NCBI GenBank assembly: GCA_017307065.1
Contig: JAFKGL010000014.1
Coordinates: 1-64,000, forward strand
Direction: 5' to 3'
DNA length: 64,000 nt
From: Candidatus Paracaedimonas acanthamoebae
GTDB lineage: Bacteria > Pseudomonadota > Alphaproteobacteria > Caedimonadales > Caedimonadaceae
Under the pieces are notes generated by a model. It saw only the letters and a list, made by a program, of their open reading frames with translations, did no database searches and was not told the origin of the DNA. Positions within the stretch are counted from its first letter, which is position 1; the number at the start of each line of letters is the position of its first letter. Of this stretch, positions 10,160 through 20,157 are shown piece after piece. The translations under genes and the position numbers were made by a program.

Positions 10160-10172
10160 ATATTAATTCCCT

Positions 10173-12095
10173 TTAAAAATTTTCTTGATCTTCTTTCCAT
10201 GCTTCAAACATCAAAATACTCCATAATTGATGTTGATAATTTCCCTGACCTTGCAAATGCTTCTGCCACATCTGTCGAACTTGTTTCACCTCAAAAAAAG
10301 CACTATTTTCTAATCTGTTTTCAGAAATAAATTCCTCACCCCAATCCCTTAAGGGACCTTTTAACCATTTTCCAAGAGGAATACCAAATCCCATTTTAGG
10401 TCTTTCTACAAGCCCTTTGGGAACATAACGATAAAGAATTTGCCGTAAAATCCATTTTGTGGACCCATCTCTAATTTTCATATTGAGGGGAAGCTTCCAA
10501 GCAAGATCAACAATACGATGATCAAGAAGTGGAACACGTGCTTCAAGGCTTACAGCCATTGAGGCACGATCAACTTTTGCAAGAATATCATCAGGAAGAT
10601 ATTTGATAAGATCCCAATATTGTATTGAATCCATAAAGTTTGAAAACTGATTTTCAGACTGAAATATATTCGTATTGTGTTGGTTTCGTAAAAAATTTGT
10701 AGATGTTTTTCGTTGACTTAAAAGGATTTCATAAAGCTCTTTAGCATCTTTAGATTTCAAAATGTTTGCAAATTTATAAAGTTTATCTCCTGCTTGCGGT
10801 AAAAGACTTGAAGGAATCATTCTATCCCAAAAATCTTCATTTCCTAATTTTATGCTATTTCCTATAATATTTCTAAATACTAAAGGTAAAAAACTATAAA
10901 TCTTCTGCATTCGTGCGGCGATACGATGACGATTGTAACCTGCAAAAAGTTCATCTCCTCCATCACCAGAAAGAACTACTTTTACGGATTTCCGAGCAAG
11001 ATTCGAAACTAAATATGTTGGAATTTGAGATGCATCTGCAAAAGGTTCATCAAAATACTTAGGCAATTGAGAGATGACTGAAGTCGCATCCTGAGGTGTT
11101 AGAATTAATTCATGATGATCTGTTTTTAAGTATTGAGCAATAATCCGAGCATTTTCAGCTTCATTGAACCCTTCTTCTTCAAAACCAATAGAATATGTTT
11201 TTATAGGACTAGAACTTAAGCTTTGCAGGATAGAAACAACAGTTGAACTATCAACACCACCAGATAAAAAGGCACCCAAAGGCACATCTGCTATCATCTG
11301 TCTTTTTATAGAGTCTTTTAAGAGTCGCTCGAGCTCATCAATTGTACTTTTGTCATCGTAAATCTTGCTTTCTCTTAAATTGAGACCTTCTTGAACAATT
11401 TTTGATGGATCCCAAAAAACTTTTCGTTCATCTTTTCCATGCTCATTAAAAATTATTAAGGTACCTGGTAAAAGTTTATAAATATCATTGTAAATTGTCT
11501 GTGGCGCAGGAATAAAATTATATTTAAAATAGTTATTTAAGGCCTCTGGATTAAGTTTTCGCTCGAATTTATCATAAGATAATAAGGCTTTTAGTTCAGA
11601 TCCAAAAAGAAGAGTTTTTCCAATTTTTCCATAATATAGAGGCTTAATTCCAAGCCGATCCCGCACTAGTATCAGTTTTTTTTCTTTTTGATCCCATAAG
11701 CCAAATGCAAACATACCGTTTAAACGACTCACCGTATCAACAATACCCCACCGAGCACAAGCTTCTAGAATGACCTCTGTATCTGAATGACCGCGAAAAT
11801 TAAATCCTTCTTTTTCAAGTAATTGGCGCAGTTCAGGGGCATTATAAATCTCACCATTATAGACAATGACGTAACGCCCATCCTTTGATATCATTGGTTG
11901 ATGACCTGCTGGAGACAAATCTTGGACAGCAAGACGTCTCATCCCTAATGCAATCCCTTGTTCAACCTCATTCCAAATTCCTTCGTCATCTGGCCCTCGG
12001 TGAGAAAGGCTCGCAGTCATTTGAGAAATTTGTTTCTTCATTAAATCAGAAGAAGTTGCTCTTGAAAAATCAAGAAAACCTGCAATACCACACAT
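10173..12095 (-). CDS. asnB: asparagine synthetase (glutamine-hydrolysing)
   Basis: 640 residues, the long AsnB form. The N-terminal class II glutaminase starts with the catalytic Cys2 in MCGIAGF. The ATP-pyrophosphatase signature LSGGVDSS sits at about residues 277-284 in the C-terminal synthetase domain. It converts aspartate, glutamine and ATP to asparagine. Long AsnB-type enzymes sometimes modify envelope polymers, but nothing in the neighbourhood suggests that here. Confidence 0.94.
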   Translation of the reverse strand: MCGIAGFLDFSRATSSDLMKKQISQMTASLSHRGPDDEGIWNEVEQGIALGMRRLAVQDLSPAGHQPMISKDGRYVIVYNGEIYNAPELRQLLEKEGFNFRGHSDTEVILEACARWGIVDTVSRLNGMFAFGLWDQKEKKLILVRDRLGIKPLYYGKIGKTLLFGSELKALLSYDKFERKLNPEALNNYFKYNFIPAPQTIYNDIYKLLPGTLIIFNEHGKDERKVFWDPSKIVQEGLNLRESKIYDDKSTIDELERLLKDSIKRQMIADVPLGAFLSGGVDSSTVVSILQSLSSSPIKTYSIGFEEEGFNEAENARIIAQYLKTDHHELILTPQDATSVISQLPKYFDEPFADASQIPTYLVSNLARKSVKVVLSGDGGDELFAGYNRHRIAARMQKIYSFLPLVFRNIIGNSIKLGNEDFWDRMIPSSLLPQAGDKLYKFANILKSKDAKELYEILLSQRKTSTNFLRNQHNTNIFQSENQFSNFMDSIQYWDLIKYLPDDILAKVDRASMAVSLEARVPLLDHRIVDLAWKLPLNMKIRDGSTKWILRQILYRYVPKGLVERPKMGFGIPLGKWLKGPLRDWGEEFISENRLENSAFFEVKQVRQMWQKHLQGQGNYQHQLWSILMFEAWKEDQENF

Positions 12096-12186
12096 TTATG
12101 AACTTTTCATTTTTGTCATTTCTGAATTTAGAAATTAACGTGTAAATAAATTGTTGTAAATCTTAAAAGAATTAAGAATAAGTGAC

Positions 12187-12843
12187 TTAGTTTTTTAAAT
12201 AAATTAAATATTGTGGATAATCATGAGCCTCTAAAGCTTTCATCTCATACCGGGTTGAAGGCCAAGCATCTGGCTTTTCTTGGCTACATAGTTGAAGTTG
12301 AAATTCAGAAACAGTTTGAAATGCTTGTTGCATATGCTCAATATAATCTGCCACATCAGAAGCAAGACGAACCTCTCCCCCCTTTTTTACTATCCGGCTT
12401 AACTCAGCCACTAATTTAGGGCTTACGATTCGTCTTTTATGATGTTTTTTCTTAGGCCAAGGATCAGGGAAAAGAATAAAAACTTTTTGAATTGAGTTAT
12501 CAGGTAATTCTTGAAGTAAAAGCCGTACATCATCGGGAAATAATTGTACGTTATTAAGTTGCTTCTCGAATCTAAATTGTAAAAAAGATGCTACACCATT
12601 CATAAAGGCTTCGGCCCCAATAAACCCTACTTTTGGATTCTGTTCAGCCAATGCAGCTAAATGTTCTCCACCACCAAATCCAATTTCAAGACAAATTTCT
12701 TGCACACTTGGGAACATTTCTTTTAAATCCAAAGGAAATTTAACCCTATAAAGATCTAAAGTTTTCAAGAATTCTGTTTTTTGCTTTTTTAAAGAACGCC
12801 CTTTACGCCGGCCATAAAATTTCTCGACTGCTTGTAGTGTCAT
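12187..12843 (-). CDS. trmB: tRNA (guanine-N7-)-methyltransferase
   Basis: 218 residues with the SAM-binding EIGFGGGEHL motif near residue 54 and the TrmB hallmark PDPWPKKKHHKRR near residue 127, which binds the tRNA. It methylates G46 of tRNAs. Its start lies 7 bases after the lnt stop, as the last gene of the miaB-phoH-ybeY-corC-lnt-trmB run. Confidence 0.96.
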   Translation of the reverse strand: MTLQAVEKFYGRRKGRSLKKQKTEFLKTLDLYRVKFPLDLKEMFPSVQEICLEIGFGGGEHLAALAEQNPKVGFIGAEAFMNGVASFLQFRFEKQLNNVQLFPDDVRLLLQELPDNSIQKVFILFPDPWPKKKHHKRRIVSPKLVAELSRIVKKGGEVRLASDVADYIEHMQQAFQTVSEFQLQLCSQEKPDAWPSTRYEMKALEAHDYPQYLIYLKN

Positions 12844-12850
12844 CTTTTGC

Positions 12851-14419
12851 TCAATTTCTATTTTTTATACTTCTTCTCTGACTAAAGAAACTGCAAAAAA
12901 ATAACAATGAGAAAAAGAACAAAAGACCAAAAAAAATACGATCTCCATATAAAGAATAAAACGTTGGTGAAGGTGATGGCATAGGAAGTTCTGTATCAAT
13001 GACACCCTCTGTATCTAAAGGTAAGCTTGCTTTGATACGCCCATAAGCATCAATAACAGCAGAAATTCCTGTGTTCGCTACGCGCATATAAGGTAAACCT
13101 TCTTCAATAGCCCGAGCACGATTGATAACAAGGTGCTGATAAGGACCTGAAGTTGGACCATACCAAGCATCATTCGTTGCATTATAAATCCATTCAGGTC
13201 GTTCCCCTTCCCTTCCTTTGACTTCTCCAGGAAAGATCCCTTCATAACAAACAAGAGGACTAAATGGAGGTAATCCTGTTATTTTAAGAGTTCTAGGGCC
13301 AAATCCAGATGAAAAATCGATAGATCCAACTGTTATCTTTTTAATAAAACTTGGAAAAAATGAACGCATAGGAACATATTCTCCAAAAGGGACCAAATGA
13401 CTTTTATCATAAATCTCCTCTATTTCACCTTTTGCCGTTATAACAAATATACTATTCCAAATTTGAACGTTAGAAACTGAATGTTTTTTAAGGCGAATAC
13501 CACCCGTCATTAAGTATCCTTGAGAGGGAATAATACTTATTAAACGTTGACGACGTTCATGATCATATTCAAGGAAGAAAGGAATCGCGGATTCAGGCCA
13601 GAGAATATGCGTAATTTTCTTTCTCGCAGGAGAATTTGTAAGGGCTAAAATATGTTCAAAATTCTTATCTGCATATTCGCGATTCCATTTGAGTTTTTGA
13701 GAAATATTAGGTTGTACAATCCTTAAATAGACATCTGGAATTGATTCCTCTTTTACATGCAAGAGACGCCATTTTCCTCCTCCCCAAAGACTTCCTAAAA
13801 GGAGGGTCGCGAATAAAAAATAAGAAAGACTTTTTTTAAGAGATTCCGCAGTAACAGTACAATATAACAATGTAGCAATAAAAATGGTGATAAAACTTAA
13901 GCCATAAATTCCTAGAAATGATAAACTTTGGCTAATTGTTTCATATGGCACCCAAGTATATCCTATAAGATTCCACGGTAATCCTGTAAATAAATGTCCT
14001 CGGAGCCATTCAAAAAAAGCCCAAGTGATGCTAAAGAAAAGTGCTTGTTCTAAGCCTTTAACTTGTAAAGTTTTCGCAAAAAAAGTGACTGGCGCAATAA
14101 AAAAACTTAAAATAGCCGGAAGTCCTAAAACAATAAAAGGAATAAGCCAACCAAACTGTTTCAAATCTACACCTAAAGCAAAAGAAATCCAATAAAGACC
14201 CGTTGTAAAATGGCCTAAACCAAACCACCAACCAATCGCAAAAGCCTGTTTCCATGAGTTTGTTGAGGCGTTATTAAGGAGCCATAAAAGCCCTCCCACT
14301 GAAAAGAAGACCATGAAGAACCACGAAAATGGTTCAAAAGCTAAAGTTCCAAGAGCTCCCAATAAAAAAGCTATAGTAAAAACCCTCCAAGATCTCGAAA
14401 TCAGCATTCTATTAATCAT
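12851..14419 (-). CDS. lnt: apolipoprotein N-acyltransferase
   Basis: 522 residues: hydrophobic helices fill the first 200 or so residues, followed by a nitrilase-like periplasmic domain and a final membrane helix. The catalytic Glu-Lys-Cys triad is visible in WPESAIPFF, YDKSHLVPFGEYVP and PLVCYEG. It adds the third acyl chain to lipoproteins in the inner membrane and works downstream of Lgt, which is encoded at 61.9 kb. The start ATG overlaps the corC stop by 4 bases. Confidence 0.96.
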   Translation of the reverse strand: MINRMLISRSWRVFTIAFLLGALGTLAFEPFSWFFMVFFSVGGLLWLLNNASTNSWKQAFAIGWWFGLGHFTTGLYWISFALGVDLKQFGWLIPFIVLGLPAILSFFIAPVTFFAKTLQVKGLEQALFFSITWAFFEWLRGHLFTGLPWNLIGYTWVPYETISQSLSFLGIYGLSFITIFIATLLYCTVTAESLKKSLSYFLFATLLLGSLWGGGKWRLLHVKEESIPDVYLRIVQPNISQKLKWNREYADKNFEHILALTNSPARKKITHILWPESAIPFFLEYDHERRQRLISIIPSQGYLMTGGIRLKKHSVSNVQIWNSIFVITAKGEIEEIYDKSHLVPFGEYVPMRSFFPSFIKKITVGSIDFSSGFGPRTLKITGLPPFSPLVCYEGIFPGEVKGREGERPEWIYNATNDAWYGPTSGPYQHLVINRARAIEEGLPYMRVANTGISAVIDAYGRIKASLPLDTEGVIDTELPMPSPSPTFYSLYGDRIFFGLLFFFSLLFFCSFFSQRRSIKNRN

Positions 14420-15261
14420 CTTGGAGGAAGTTTAATTCTTACAGTGTTAACGCGTCGAGGGCTTGCATCAAGGATTTCGAATAATACCCCAGAACTATGT
14501 TTAATGACTTCTTTTTGATCAGGAACACGACCTGTTATATACATCACAAGCCCTCCCACTGTATCGATGTCATCTTCTCGTTCTTCGGCTGTTAAAATAG
14601 CGCCAACTTCTTCTTCTAAATCTTGGATCAATAATCTTGCATCTACAACATAAGTTCGGCTATTTTCCTTTGTCAATTGAGCTGAAATTTCAGGAGTATG
14701 ACCATCCTGAAGATCTCCTAATACTTCACGGATAATATCCCAAGACGTCACTAAACCATCAATCCCCCCAAACTCATCAACAACGAGAGCCATAGGAATT
14801 TGAGTGGCACGCATCTGCAATAAAAGATCAAGTAAACGCATCGAAGGAGGCACAAATAATACTTGTTGCAATATCTTACGTACATCAAAGTCCTTTATTT
14901 TTGACCAAATAGCGACATCTTTTGCGTGGATGTGCCCCAAAACATCATCTAACGTTGTATGGTAAACAGGAAATCTCGTAAATGGTTTCTCACTCATCAG
15001 TTTCGTAAGATCTTTAAAAGAAATATCATGAGGAATTGAGACTATATCAGCACGAGGAATCATAACATCGTCTACAGTAATATCTCTCAACGCAAGAGTA
15101 TTAGAAAGTAAAATACGTTCTTCTTCGTTTAAGGATGATTCTTCTTTAGGAGCCTCTTGAATTAACTCTGTTATCGTTTCTCTTACAGATTCATTTCGTC
15201 GAAGTGATAATTTTTCAAGTATCCCTCTAATTTTTTTAAGCACTAGTTGTCTCCTCTCCAT
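14416..15261 (-). CDS. CorC/HlyC family CBS-domain protein
   Basis: 281 residues with two CBS motifs (about 75-190, including DVMIPRADI and VVDEFGGIDGLVT) and a C-terminal CorC/HlyC transporter-associated domain ending in RRVNTVRIKL. No membrane helices, as in CorC/YbeX. It sits between ybeY and lnt, the usual place. It overlaps ybeY by 26 bases and lnt by 4. Its role in metal-ion or ribosome homeostasis remains unclear in the family. Confidence 0.92.
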   Translation of the reverse strand: MERRQLVLKKIRGILEKLSLRRNESVRETITELIQEAPKEESSLNEEERILLSNTLALRDITVDDVMIPRADIVSIPHDISFKDLTKLMSEKPFTRFPVYHTTLDDVLGHIHAKDVAIWSKIKDFDVRKILQQVLFVPPSMRLLDLLLQMRATQIPMALVVDEFGGIDGLVTSWDIIREVLGDLQDGHTPEISAQLTKENSRTYVVDARLLIQDLEEEVGAILTAEEREDDIDTVGGLVMYITGRVPDQKEVIKHSSGVLFEILDASPRRVNTVRIKLPPR

Positions 15262-15730
15262 TATAAGGATTTGCTATCCCAAAATAATTTAAAAACCTCT
15301 TTTCAAGTTCTTCCATAACAAATGCTTCATTCTCCGTTTCATGATCATATCCTAATAAATGCAAGGTTCCATGAATCACGAGATGAGTTAAATGGTCTTG
15401 AAATTGCTTCTTCTGCTCCTTTGATTCACAAAGAATAGTATTATATGCAAGAATAATATCACCATATAGCGGTTTTACATTGTATATAAATGAAAGCACA
15501 TTAGTAGGTTTGTTATTTCCTCGATATTTAAAATTTAGCTGTTGAATAGCAGTATCATCCACAAATGAAACTGAAATTTCATAAACATCTTCTTTTTCAT
15601 GTTCAAGAACATGCTTAACAATTCTAGAGGTAAATTTTTTTAAATCTAACTCCAGATTTTTCCATTCTTTATCTTTTATATGAATAGAGAGTTCTTGAAA
15701 CTTATCTGCAAAAGGAGTGAATGAGGACAA
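15236..15730 (-). CDS. ybeY: endoribonuclease YbeY, rRNA maturation factor
   Basis: 164 residues with the zinc-binding signature H-x3-H-x5-H in HGTLHLLGYDH (His 120, 124, 130). It takes part in 16S rRNA 3'-end processing and ribosome quality control. It lies 31 bases after phoH and its 3' end overlaps the CBS-domain gene. Confidence 0.95.
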   Translation of the reverse strand: MSSFTPFADKFQELSIHIKDKEWKNLELDLKKFTSRIVKHVLEHEKEDVYEISVSFVDDTAIQQLNFKYRGNNKPTNVLSFIYNVKPLYGDIILAYNTILCESKEQKKQFQDHLTHLVIHGTLHLLGYDHETENEAFVMEELEKRFLNYFGIANPYNGEETTSA

Positions 15731-15761
15731 AATAGGCCACCATTAATTAAAATTACTTATT

Positions 15762-16721
15762 TTATTTATCATAAGCCCGCACTATTTTACTAACAAGCGG
15801 ATGACGTACAACATCATTTTCATTAAAATAATTAATAGCAATTCCTTCTATATTATTCAATTTTTCAATTGAGTCTTTCAAGCCACTTATATTCCCCGGC
15901 GGTAAATCAATTTGAGATAAGTCCCCTGTTATGACCATCCTAGAATCTTCTCCCATCCGCGTTAAAAACATCTTCATTTGAGAAATAGTTGTATTTTGCG
16001 CTTCATCCAAAATGATATAAGCTTTTGAAAGGGTTCGCCCCCTCATAAATGCAAGAGGGGCAATTTCTATCTCTCCTGAGACTAGCCTCTTATTTACTTG
16101 TTCAGATGGCAGCATATCATAAAGTGCATCGTAAAGAGGACGCAAATAAGGATCAACTTTTTCTTTCAAATCTCCAGGAAGGAATCCTAATCTTTCTCCA
16201 GCTTCAACAGCTGGTCTTGATAAAATAATTCGTTGAATTTGGCCAGAGAGCAACGCAGATACAGCTGTAGCCATAGCTAAATAAGTTTTTCCTGTACCAG
16301 CAGGACCAATTGCAAACACTAAATCATTTTTTTGCAAGGCATGAATATAATTTGTCTGCCCAGGTGTTCTCGGGCTAATAACACGCCGACGCGTCGGTAT
16401 AATCACTTCAAAAGATTCTTGAACTTGAGAAGATACATTCACACTGCTTGCAAGGATCATTCGTAATGCTGCATCAACTTCTGCAATACTTACAACAAGT
16501 CCTTTTTTCAATCTGTCATAAAGACGATTAAGGACATTTTGTGCAGCAACCACACTACCTGATTCTCCTGTAACAATTAATTGATTTCCTCGTGCTTTAA
16601 TAAGTACGCCTAAACTATTTTCAATTTTAAGCAAATGCTGATCACGTTCACCAAATAAAAGGGATAAAAGACGATTATCATCAAATTCTACATCAAGTGT
16701 AATATGAGCATTATTTCCCAT
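15762..16721 (-). CDS. phoH: PhoH family ATPase
   Basis: 319 residues. An N-terminal KH-like region is followed by the PhoH ATPase domain with Walker A GPAGTGKT at residues 139-146 and a Walker B-like ILDEAQN near 238-244. PhoL/YbeZ-type proteins partner with YbeY, encoded next. It lies in the conserved miaB-phoH-ybeY-corC-lnt order. Confidence 0.95.
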   Translation of the reverse strand: MGNNAHITLDVEFDDNRLLSLLFGERDQHLLKIENSLGVLIKARGNQLIVTGESGSVVAAQNVLNRLYDRLKKGLVVSIAEVDAALRMILASSVNVSSQVQESFEVIIPTRRRVISPRTPGQTNYIHALQKNDLVFAIGPAGTGKTYLAMATAVSALLSGQIQRIILSRPAVEAGERLGFLPGDLKEKVDPYLRPLYDALYDMLPSEQVNKRLVSGEIEIAPLAFMRGRTLSKAYIILDEAQNTTISQMKMFLTRMGEDSRMVITGDLSQIDLPPGNISGLKDSIEKLNNIEGIAINYFNENDVVRHPLVSKIVRAYDK

Positions 16722-16753
16722 GATTAAAGTCTTCCCCCTCTTTAATTTACTAA

Positions 16754-18148
16754 TTATATGGCAACTTTTTCTTGTATTATGACTGTTCCTGTCAAACTAT
16801 TCTGAGTTGCATGAGTAATTAATATATCTACACACTGCCCTATTAAACGTGGTGTAGCTTCGGCATAAACAGATTGTAAATAAGGACTCCGCCCCACTAA
16901 TTGCCCTGAGTGACGTCCTTCTTTTTCAAAAAGCACAGAGATCTTTTTTCCTATCAGAGACTGATTAAAAGATCTTTGTTGCTCAAATAATAAAGCTTGC
17001 AAACGAGAGAGACGCTCTGTTTTTACTTCTTCAGGGACTTGATCTTCTAGTACAGATGCAGGTGTTCCTGGACGAGGACTATACTTAAAAGAAAAAGCAG
17101 AGGCAAAATTCACCTTAGCCACAAGCTCAAGTGTATCTTCAAAATCTTTATCTTTTTCACCAGGATACCCAACAATAAAATCTGAAGAAAATGCTATATC
17201 AGGCCGAGCTGATCTAAGCTTATCAATAATATCTAAATAATAAGAAGCCGTGTGCTTCCGATTCATTAATTTTAGAATTCGATCGGAGCCAGATTGAATG
17301 GGTAAATGTAAATATGGCATGAGTTTTTCAATATCGCGATGGGCATTAATTTGGTCATCATTTACATCTGCCGGATGGGACGTTACATATCGTATACGTT
17401 TAAGGGCTGGAATAAGTGAAAGATATTGAATAAGCTTTCCTAAAGTCCATATTTCTCCATCTTCATCAGAAAATGCTCCATGGTATGCATTTACATTTTG
17501 ACCAAGAAGTGTAATTTCTTGCACACCCTTTTCAACAAGTCGACAAGCTTCTTCATAAATAGTTTCAACAGGTCTAGAATATTCAGCTCCCCTTGTATAA
17601 GGAACGACGCAGAAATGACAAAACTTATCACATCCTTCTTGGATTGAGAGAAATGCGGATACTCCCTGAGGGTCAGAAGTTTCAGGTAAGAAATCAAATT
17701 TACTTTCGATGGGAAAATCTATCTCTAAAACACCACGACCAGGTCCTTCAGTTACAGCTGTCTTTCTTTCTATTTCTGCCAAAATCTGTGGAAGTTTATG
17801 ATAACTTTGTGGCCCCACAATTACATCAACATATTGTGCACGCCTGAGAATTTCCTCTCCTTCAGCCTGAGCTGTACACCCGGCAACAGCAATAACCATG
17901 TTTTGATTTTTTAACTTTTTAGCTTCTTTATACTCTCGAATACGACCTAATTCTGAATAAACTTTTTCACTAGCTTTTTCACGAATATGACAGGTGTTTA
18001 ATATCACCATATCAGCGTCTTCAGGTAATTCTGTTACTATAAATCCTAAAGGTTTTAACAAATCTGCCATACGTTCTGAATCATAAACGTTCATTTGGCA
18101 TCCATAAGTCTTAATATATAATTTTTTTTTCTTTTTTAAATCAGACAT
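16754..18148 (-). CDS. miaB: tRNA-2-methylthio-N6-dimethylallyladenosine synthase
   Basis: 464 residues. The N-terminal UPF0004 domain supplies three cluster cysteines (about 17, 53 and 91). The radical-SAM CxxxCxxC follows in CDKFCHFC (173, 177, 180), and a TRAM domain closes the protein. It methylthiolates i6A37 of tRNAs that read UNN codons. First gene of the minus-strand run, downstream of the mucR terminator. Confidence 0.97.
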   Translation of the reverse strand: MSDLKKKKKLYIKTYGCQMNVYDSERMADLLKPLGFIVTELPEDADMVILNTCHIREKASEKVYSELGRIREYKEAKKLKNQNMVIAVAGCTAQAEGEEILRRAQYVDVIVGPQSYHKLPQILAEIERKTAVTEGPGRGVLEIDFPIESKFDFLPETSDPQGVSAFLSIQEGCDKFCHFCVVPYTRGAEYSRPVETIYEEACRLVEKGVQEITLLGQNVNAYHGAFSDEDGEIWTLGKLIQYLSLIPALKRIRYVTSHPADVNDDQINAHRDIEKLMPYLHLPIQSGSDRILKLMNRKHTASYYLDIIDKLRSARPDIAFSSDFIVGYPGEKDKDFEDTLELVAKVNFASAFSFKYSPRPGTPASVLEDQVPEEVKTERLSRLQALLFEQQRSFNQSLIGKKISVLFEKEGRHSGQLVGRSPYLQSVYAEATPRLIGQCVDILITHATQNSLTGTVIIQEKVAI

Positions 18149-18190
18149 CTTAAATTATAAAATTTCTAATACTTTAGGTTAAAATAAAAA

Positions 18191-18223
18191 CAAAAGCGCG
18201 GTTTGTAAAGAACCGCGCTTTTG
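18191..18223 (-). terminator. Rho-independent terminator of mucR
   Basis: A 13-base perfect inverted repeat (CAAAAGCGCGGTT with its complement) encloses a 7-base loop. On the minus strand it is followed by a T-rich tract. It ends mucR transcription and isolates miaB from it. Confidence 0.9.
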
Positions 18224-18243
18224 TTTTTGAGCATCTTTAAAAA

Positions 18244-18684
18244 TTAAGCTGCTTCAGCTTCACGACGTTTACGACCTAGACCGATCTTCATCGCTAAAAA
18301 ACTTCTTTGTTTCGCATAATTAGGAGCAACCATTGGATAATCAGGTCCAAGTCCCCAACGCTCACGATACTGTTCAGGTGTCATGTTGTAAGCTGTCTTT
18401 AGGTGGCGTTTCAGCATTTTTAACTTTTTACCGTCTTCCAAGCATACGATATATTCATCATTGATAGATTTTTTAACAGGAACCGCTGGTTCTGGGCGAT
18501 CAACAAACCCTGTTGACTGACCTGTTAATTCACTTAAAGTAGAAGAAACTTGCTTAAGTAAGCGAGGAAGCTCATTAATATCAATTGTATTATGAGAAAC
18601 ATAAGCAGAAACGATATCAGTAGTCATACTGAGCAGCTCAAAGGACTGAGTATCATTTACGGGCTTATTAAGAGAGTTTGTCAT
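18244..18684 (-). CDS. mucR: MucR/Ros family transcriptional regulator
   Basis: 146 residues ending in the Ros/MucR zinc-finger-type domain: CLEDGKKLKMLKRHL, then MTPEQYRERWGL and DYPMVAPNYA. The N-terminal half (about 15-65) is the oligomerisation region. As in many MucR proteins the motif keeps one obvious Cys with His residues as likely ligands. MucR proteins are H-NS-like silencers that bind AT-rich DNA and, in Caulobacter, act on the cell cycle with CtrA. A strong terminator follows. Confidence 0.93.
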   Translation of the reverse strand: MTNSLNKPVNDTQSFELLSMTTDIVSAYVSHNTIDINELPRLLKQVSSTLSELTGQSTGFVDRPEPAVPVKKSINDEYIVCLEDGKKLKMLKRHLKTAYNMTPEQYRERWGLGPDYPMVAPNYAKQRSFLAMKIGLGRKRREAEAA

Positions 18685-18850
18685 TGTATTTCCTTTCTTG
18701 TTTTTTTACTTATTTTTTTTCTTTGATTGCTTTAAAAAAAGCTCCTCACTTAACTAAATGATTCCCTTTTTATATTTTAATATATTTATATCTTTGTCCA
18801 ATGGTTTAGAATATTTATTCTAAATAATCAAGCAATTTTTTGTAAATTAA

Positions 18851-19312
18851 TTAATTATTCAATTTGATTTCTAAAAGTAACGCATCAGCTTGTTTTTTAT
18901 CATTTAATAAATAATAATTTTTTCGTCGCCCATAGGCCTTAAAATTTAAACTTTTATACAATAAAAGGGCTTCTTTATTATATTCACTTACCTCCAAAAG
19001 TAGCCTCTTTGCCCCTTTTATAAAAAGTTTCTTTATTGTTGTCTTTATTAATTCTTTTCCAATACCTTGTTGTCTACAATTTTTCGAAACACCTAAAGTT
19101 AATATTTCGGCATCATCAATAATATACTGCAATAAAATAAATCCACATAACTGCTCTTCTGAAGAAACTGCTTTAAAACCAAAAACGCCAGGATTTACAG
19201 TTAAAAGAACTTCAAATTCATTTTTTGACCATGCACAATCAAAAGCTGATGCATGTAGAGTCGCTGCTTGCTCACATACTTCAAAATTAAAAGGTACTAT
19301 TTTGTAATCCAC
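18851..19312 (-). CDS. rimI: ribosomal-protein-alanine N-acetyltransferase RimI-like GNAT
   Basis: 153 residues with the GNAT acetyl-CoA loop in CRQQGIGKELI (about 78-88) and a C-terminal ALLLYKSLNFKAYGRRKNYY, as in RimI. It starts with GTG, which overlaps the TAG of tsaB by one base (TAGTG). That coupling to tsaB is conserved in many proteobacteria and supports the assignment. The rimI symbol rests on context; other GNAT substrates are possible. Confidence 0.85.
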   Translation of the reverse strand: MDYKIVPFNFEVCEQAATLHASAFDCAWSKNEFEVLLTVNPGVFGFKAVSSEEQLCGFILLQYIIDDAEILTLGVSKNCRQQGIGKELIKTTIKKLFIKGAKRLLLEVSEYNKEALLLYKSLNFKAYGRRKNYYLLNDKKQADALLLEIKLNN

Positions 19313-19959
19313 TATTTCTTAGGCTGCGTTATATCAGGTGATCGCAAGTAAAATGGCTTTTCATCACTGTAATACCTTGCTTTTAAATTTTTCGCTGCAA
19401 TTTCTAGTAAAGTTTCAGCTGTGGGCATGCTTGTAATAACTTCAACATTTTGCCTATCAACCACTAAATCTTGAACAAATATAGCACCATCTCCTATAAT
19501 TAAAGTAGGTTTAGAGGTTATAAGATTTGCAATTTCTTGCCCTGTAAGTAATTCGGGATCTTGATTTGTTATTGCATATTTTTTGAAAAATAATTCTTCT
19601 CGCTGAGAATTTAAAATAACATATATTTCTTCATATTTTTGTTTCTCTTTGACTGTCTCAAAAACCCAATCAAAAGAATTAAAAGTAACTAAAGGTATTC
19701 CTAACGCTAATCTGAAGCCACGCGCCAAAGAAAGGCCCACACGCAACCCTGTAAATGAACCAGGACCAAGTGTTGTTGAAATCAGATCAATGTCTTCAAA
19801 TTTCAGATTTACTTCTTGCAAGGCCTCAATAATAAGTGGAAGCGCTTTAGTATCTTGACCTCGTACTTCTCTTACTTCTCGGAATGCTCTCTGATTATCG
19901 CAGTTTTGCACTGCAATGGAGAGAGAAAAATTTGCACTTTCAAACGCTAGAATATTCAC
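19312..19959 (-). CDS. tsaB: tRNA threonylcarbamoyladenosine biosynthesis protein TsaB
   Basis: 215 residues of the ASKHA fold with MNILAFESA at the N-terminus and the signature GPGSFTGLRVGLS near residues 66-78. TsaB scaffolds TsaD and TsaE in making t6A37 of ANN-decoding tRNAs. It is the first gene of a tsaB-rimI pair. Confidence 0.95.
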   Translation of the reverse strand: MNILAFESANFSLSIAVQNCDNQRAFREVREVRGQDTKALPLIIEALQEVNLKFEDIDLISTTLGPGSFTGLRVGLSLARGFRLALGIPLVTFNSFDWVFETVKEKQKYEEIYVILNSQREELFFKKYAITNQDPELLTGQEIANLITSKPTLIIGDGAIFVQDLVVDRQNVEVITSMPTAETLLEIAAKNLKARYYSDEKPFYLRSPDITQPKK

Positions 19960-20157
19960 AACAATTTTAAGTCATAGTAATAAGTTGATTTATCTCAGCA
20001 TAATTAATAGATAAAGTAAAGAAAACACGAGAAAATTCAAAAAATATTTCATCAGAAAAATTTTCCCATTTCCTGACGCTTTGAACCTTACGTTAAAAGC
20101 AGAAAATTTAAAAATTATGTTATATTCTTTTTGCCATTTAAATTAAGGAAATATCCA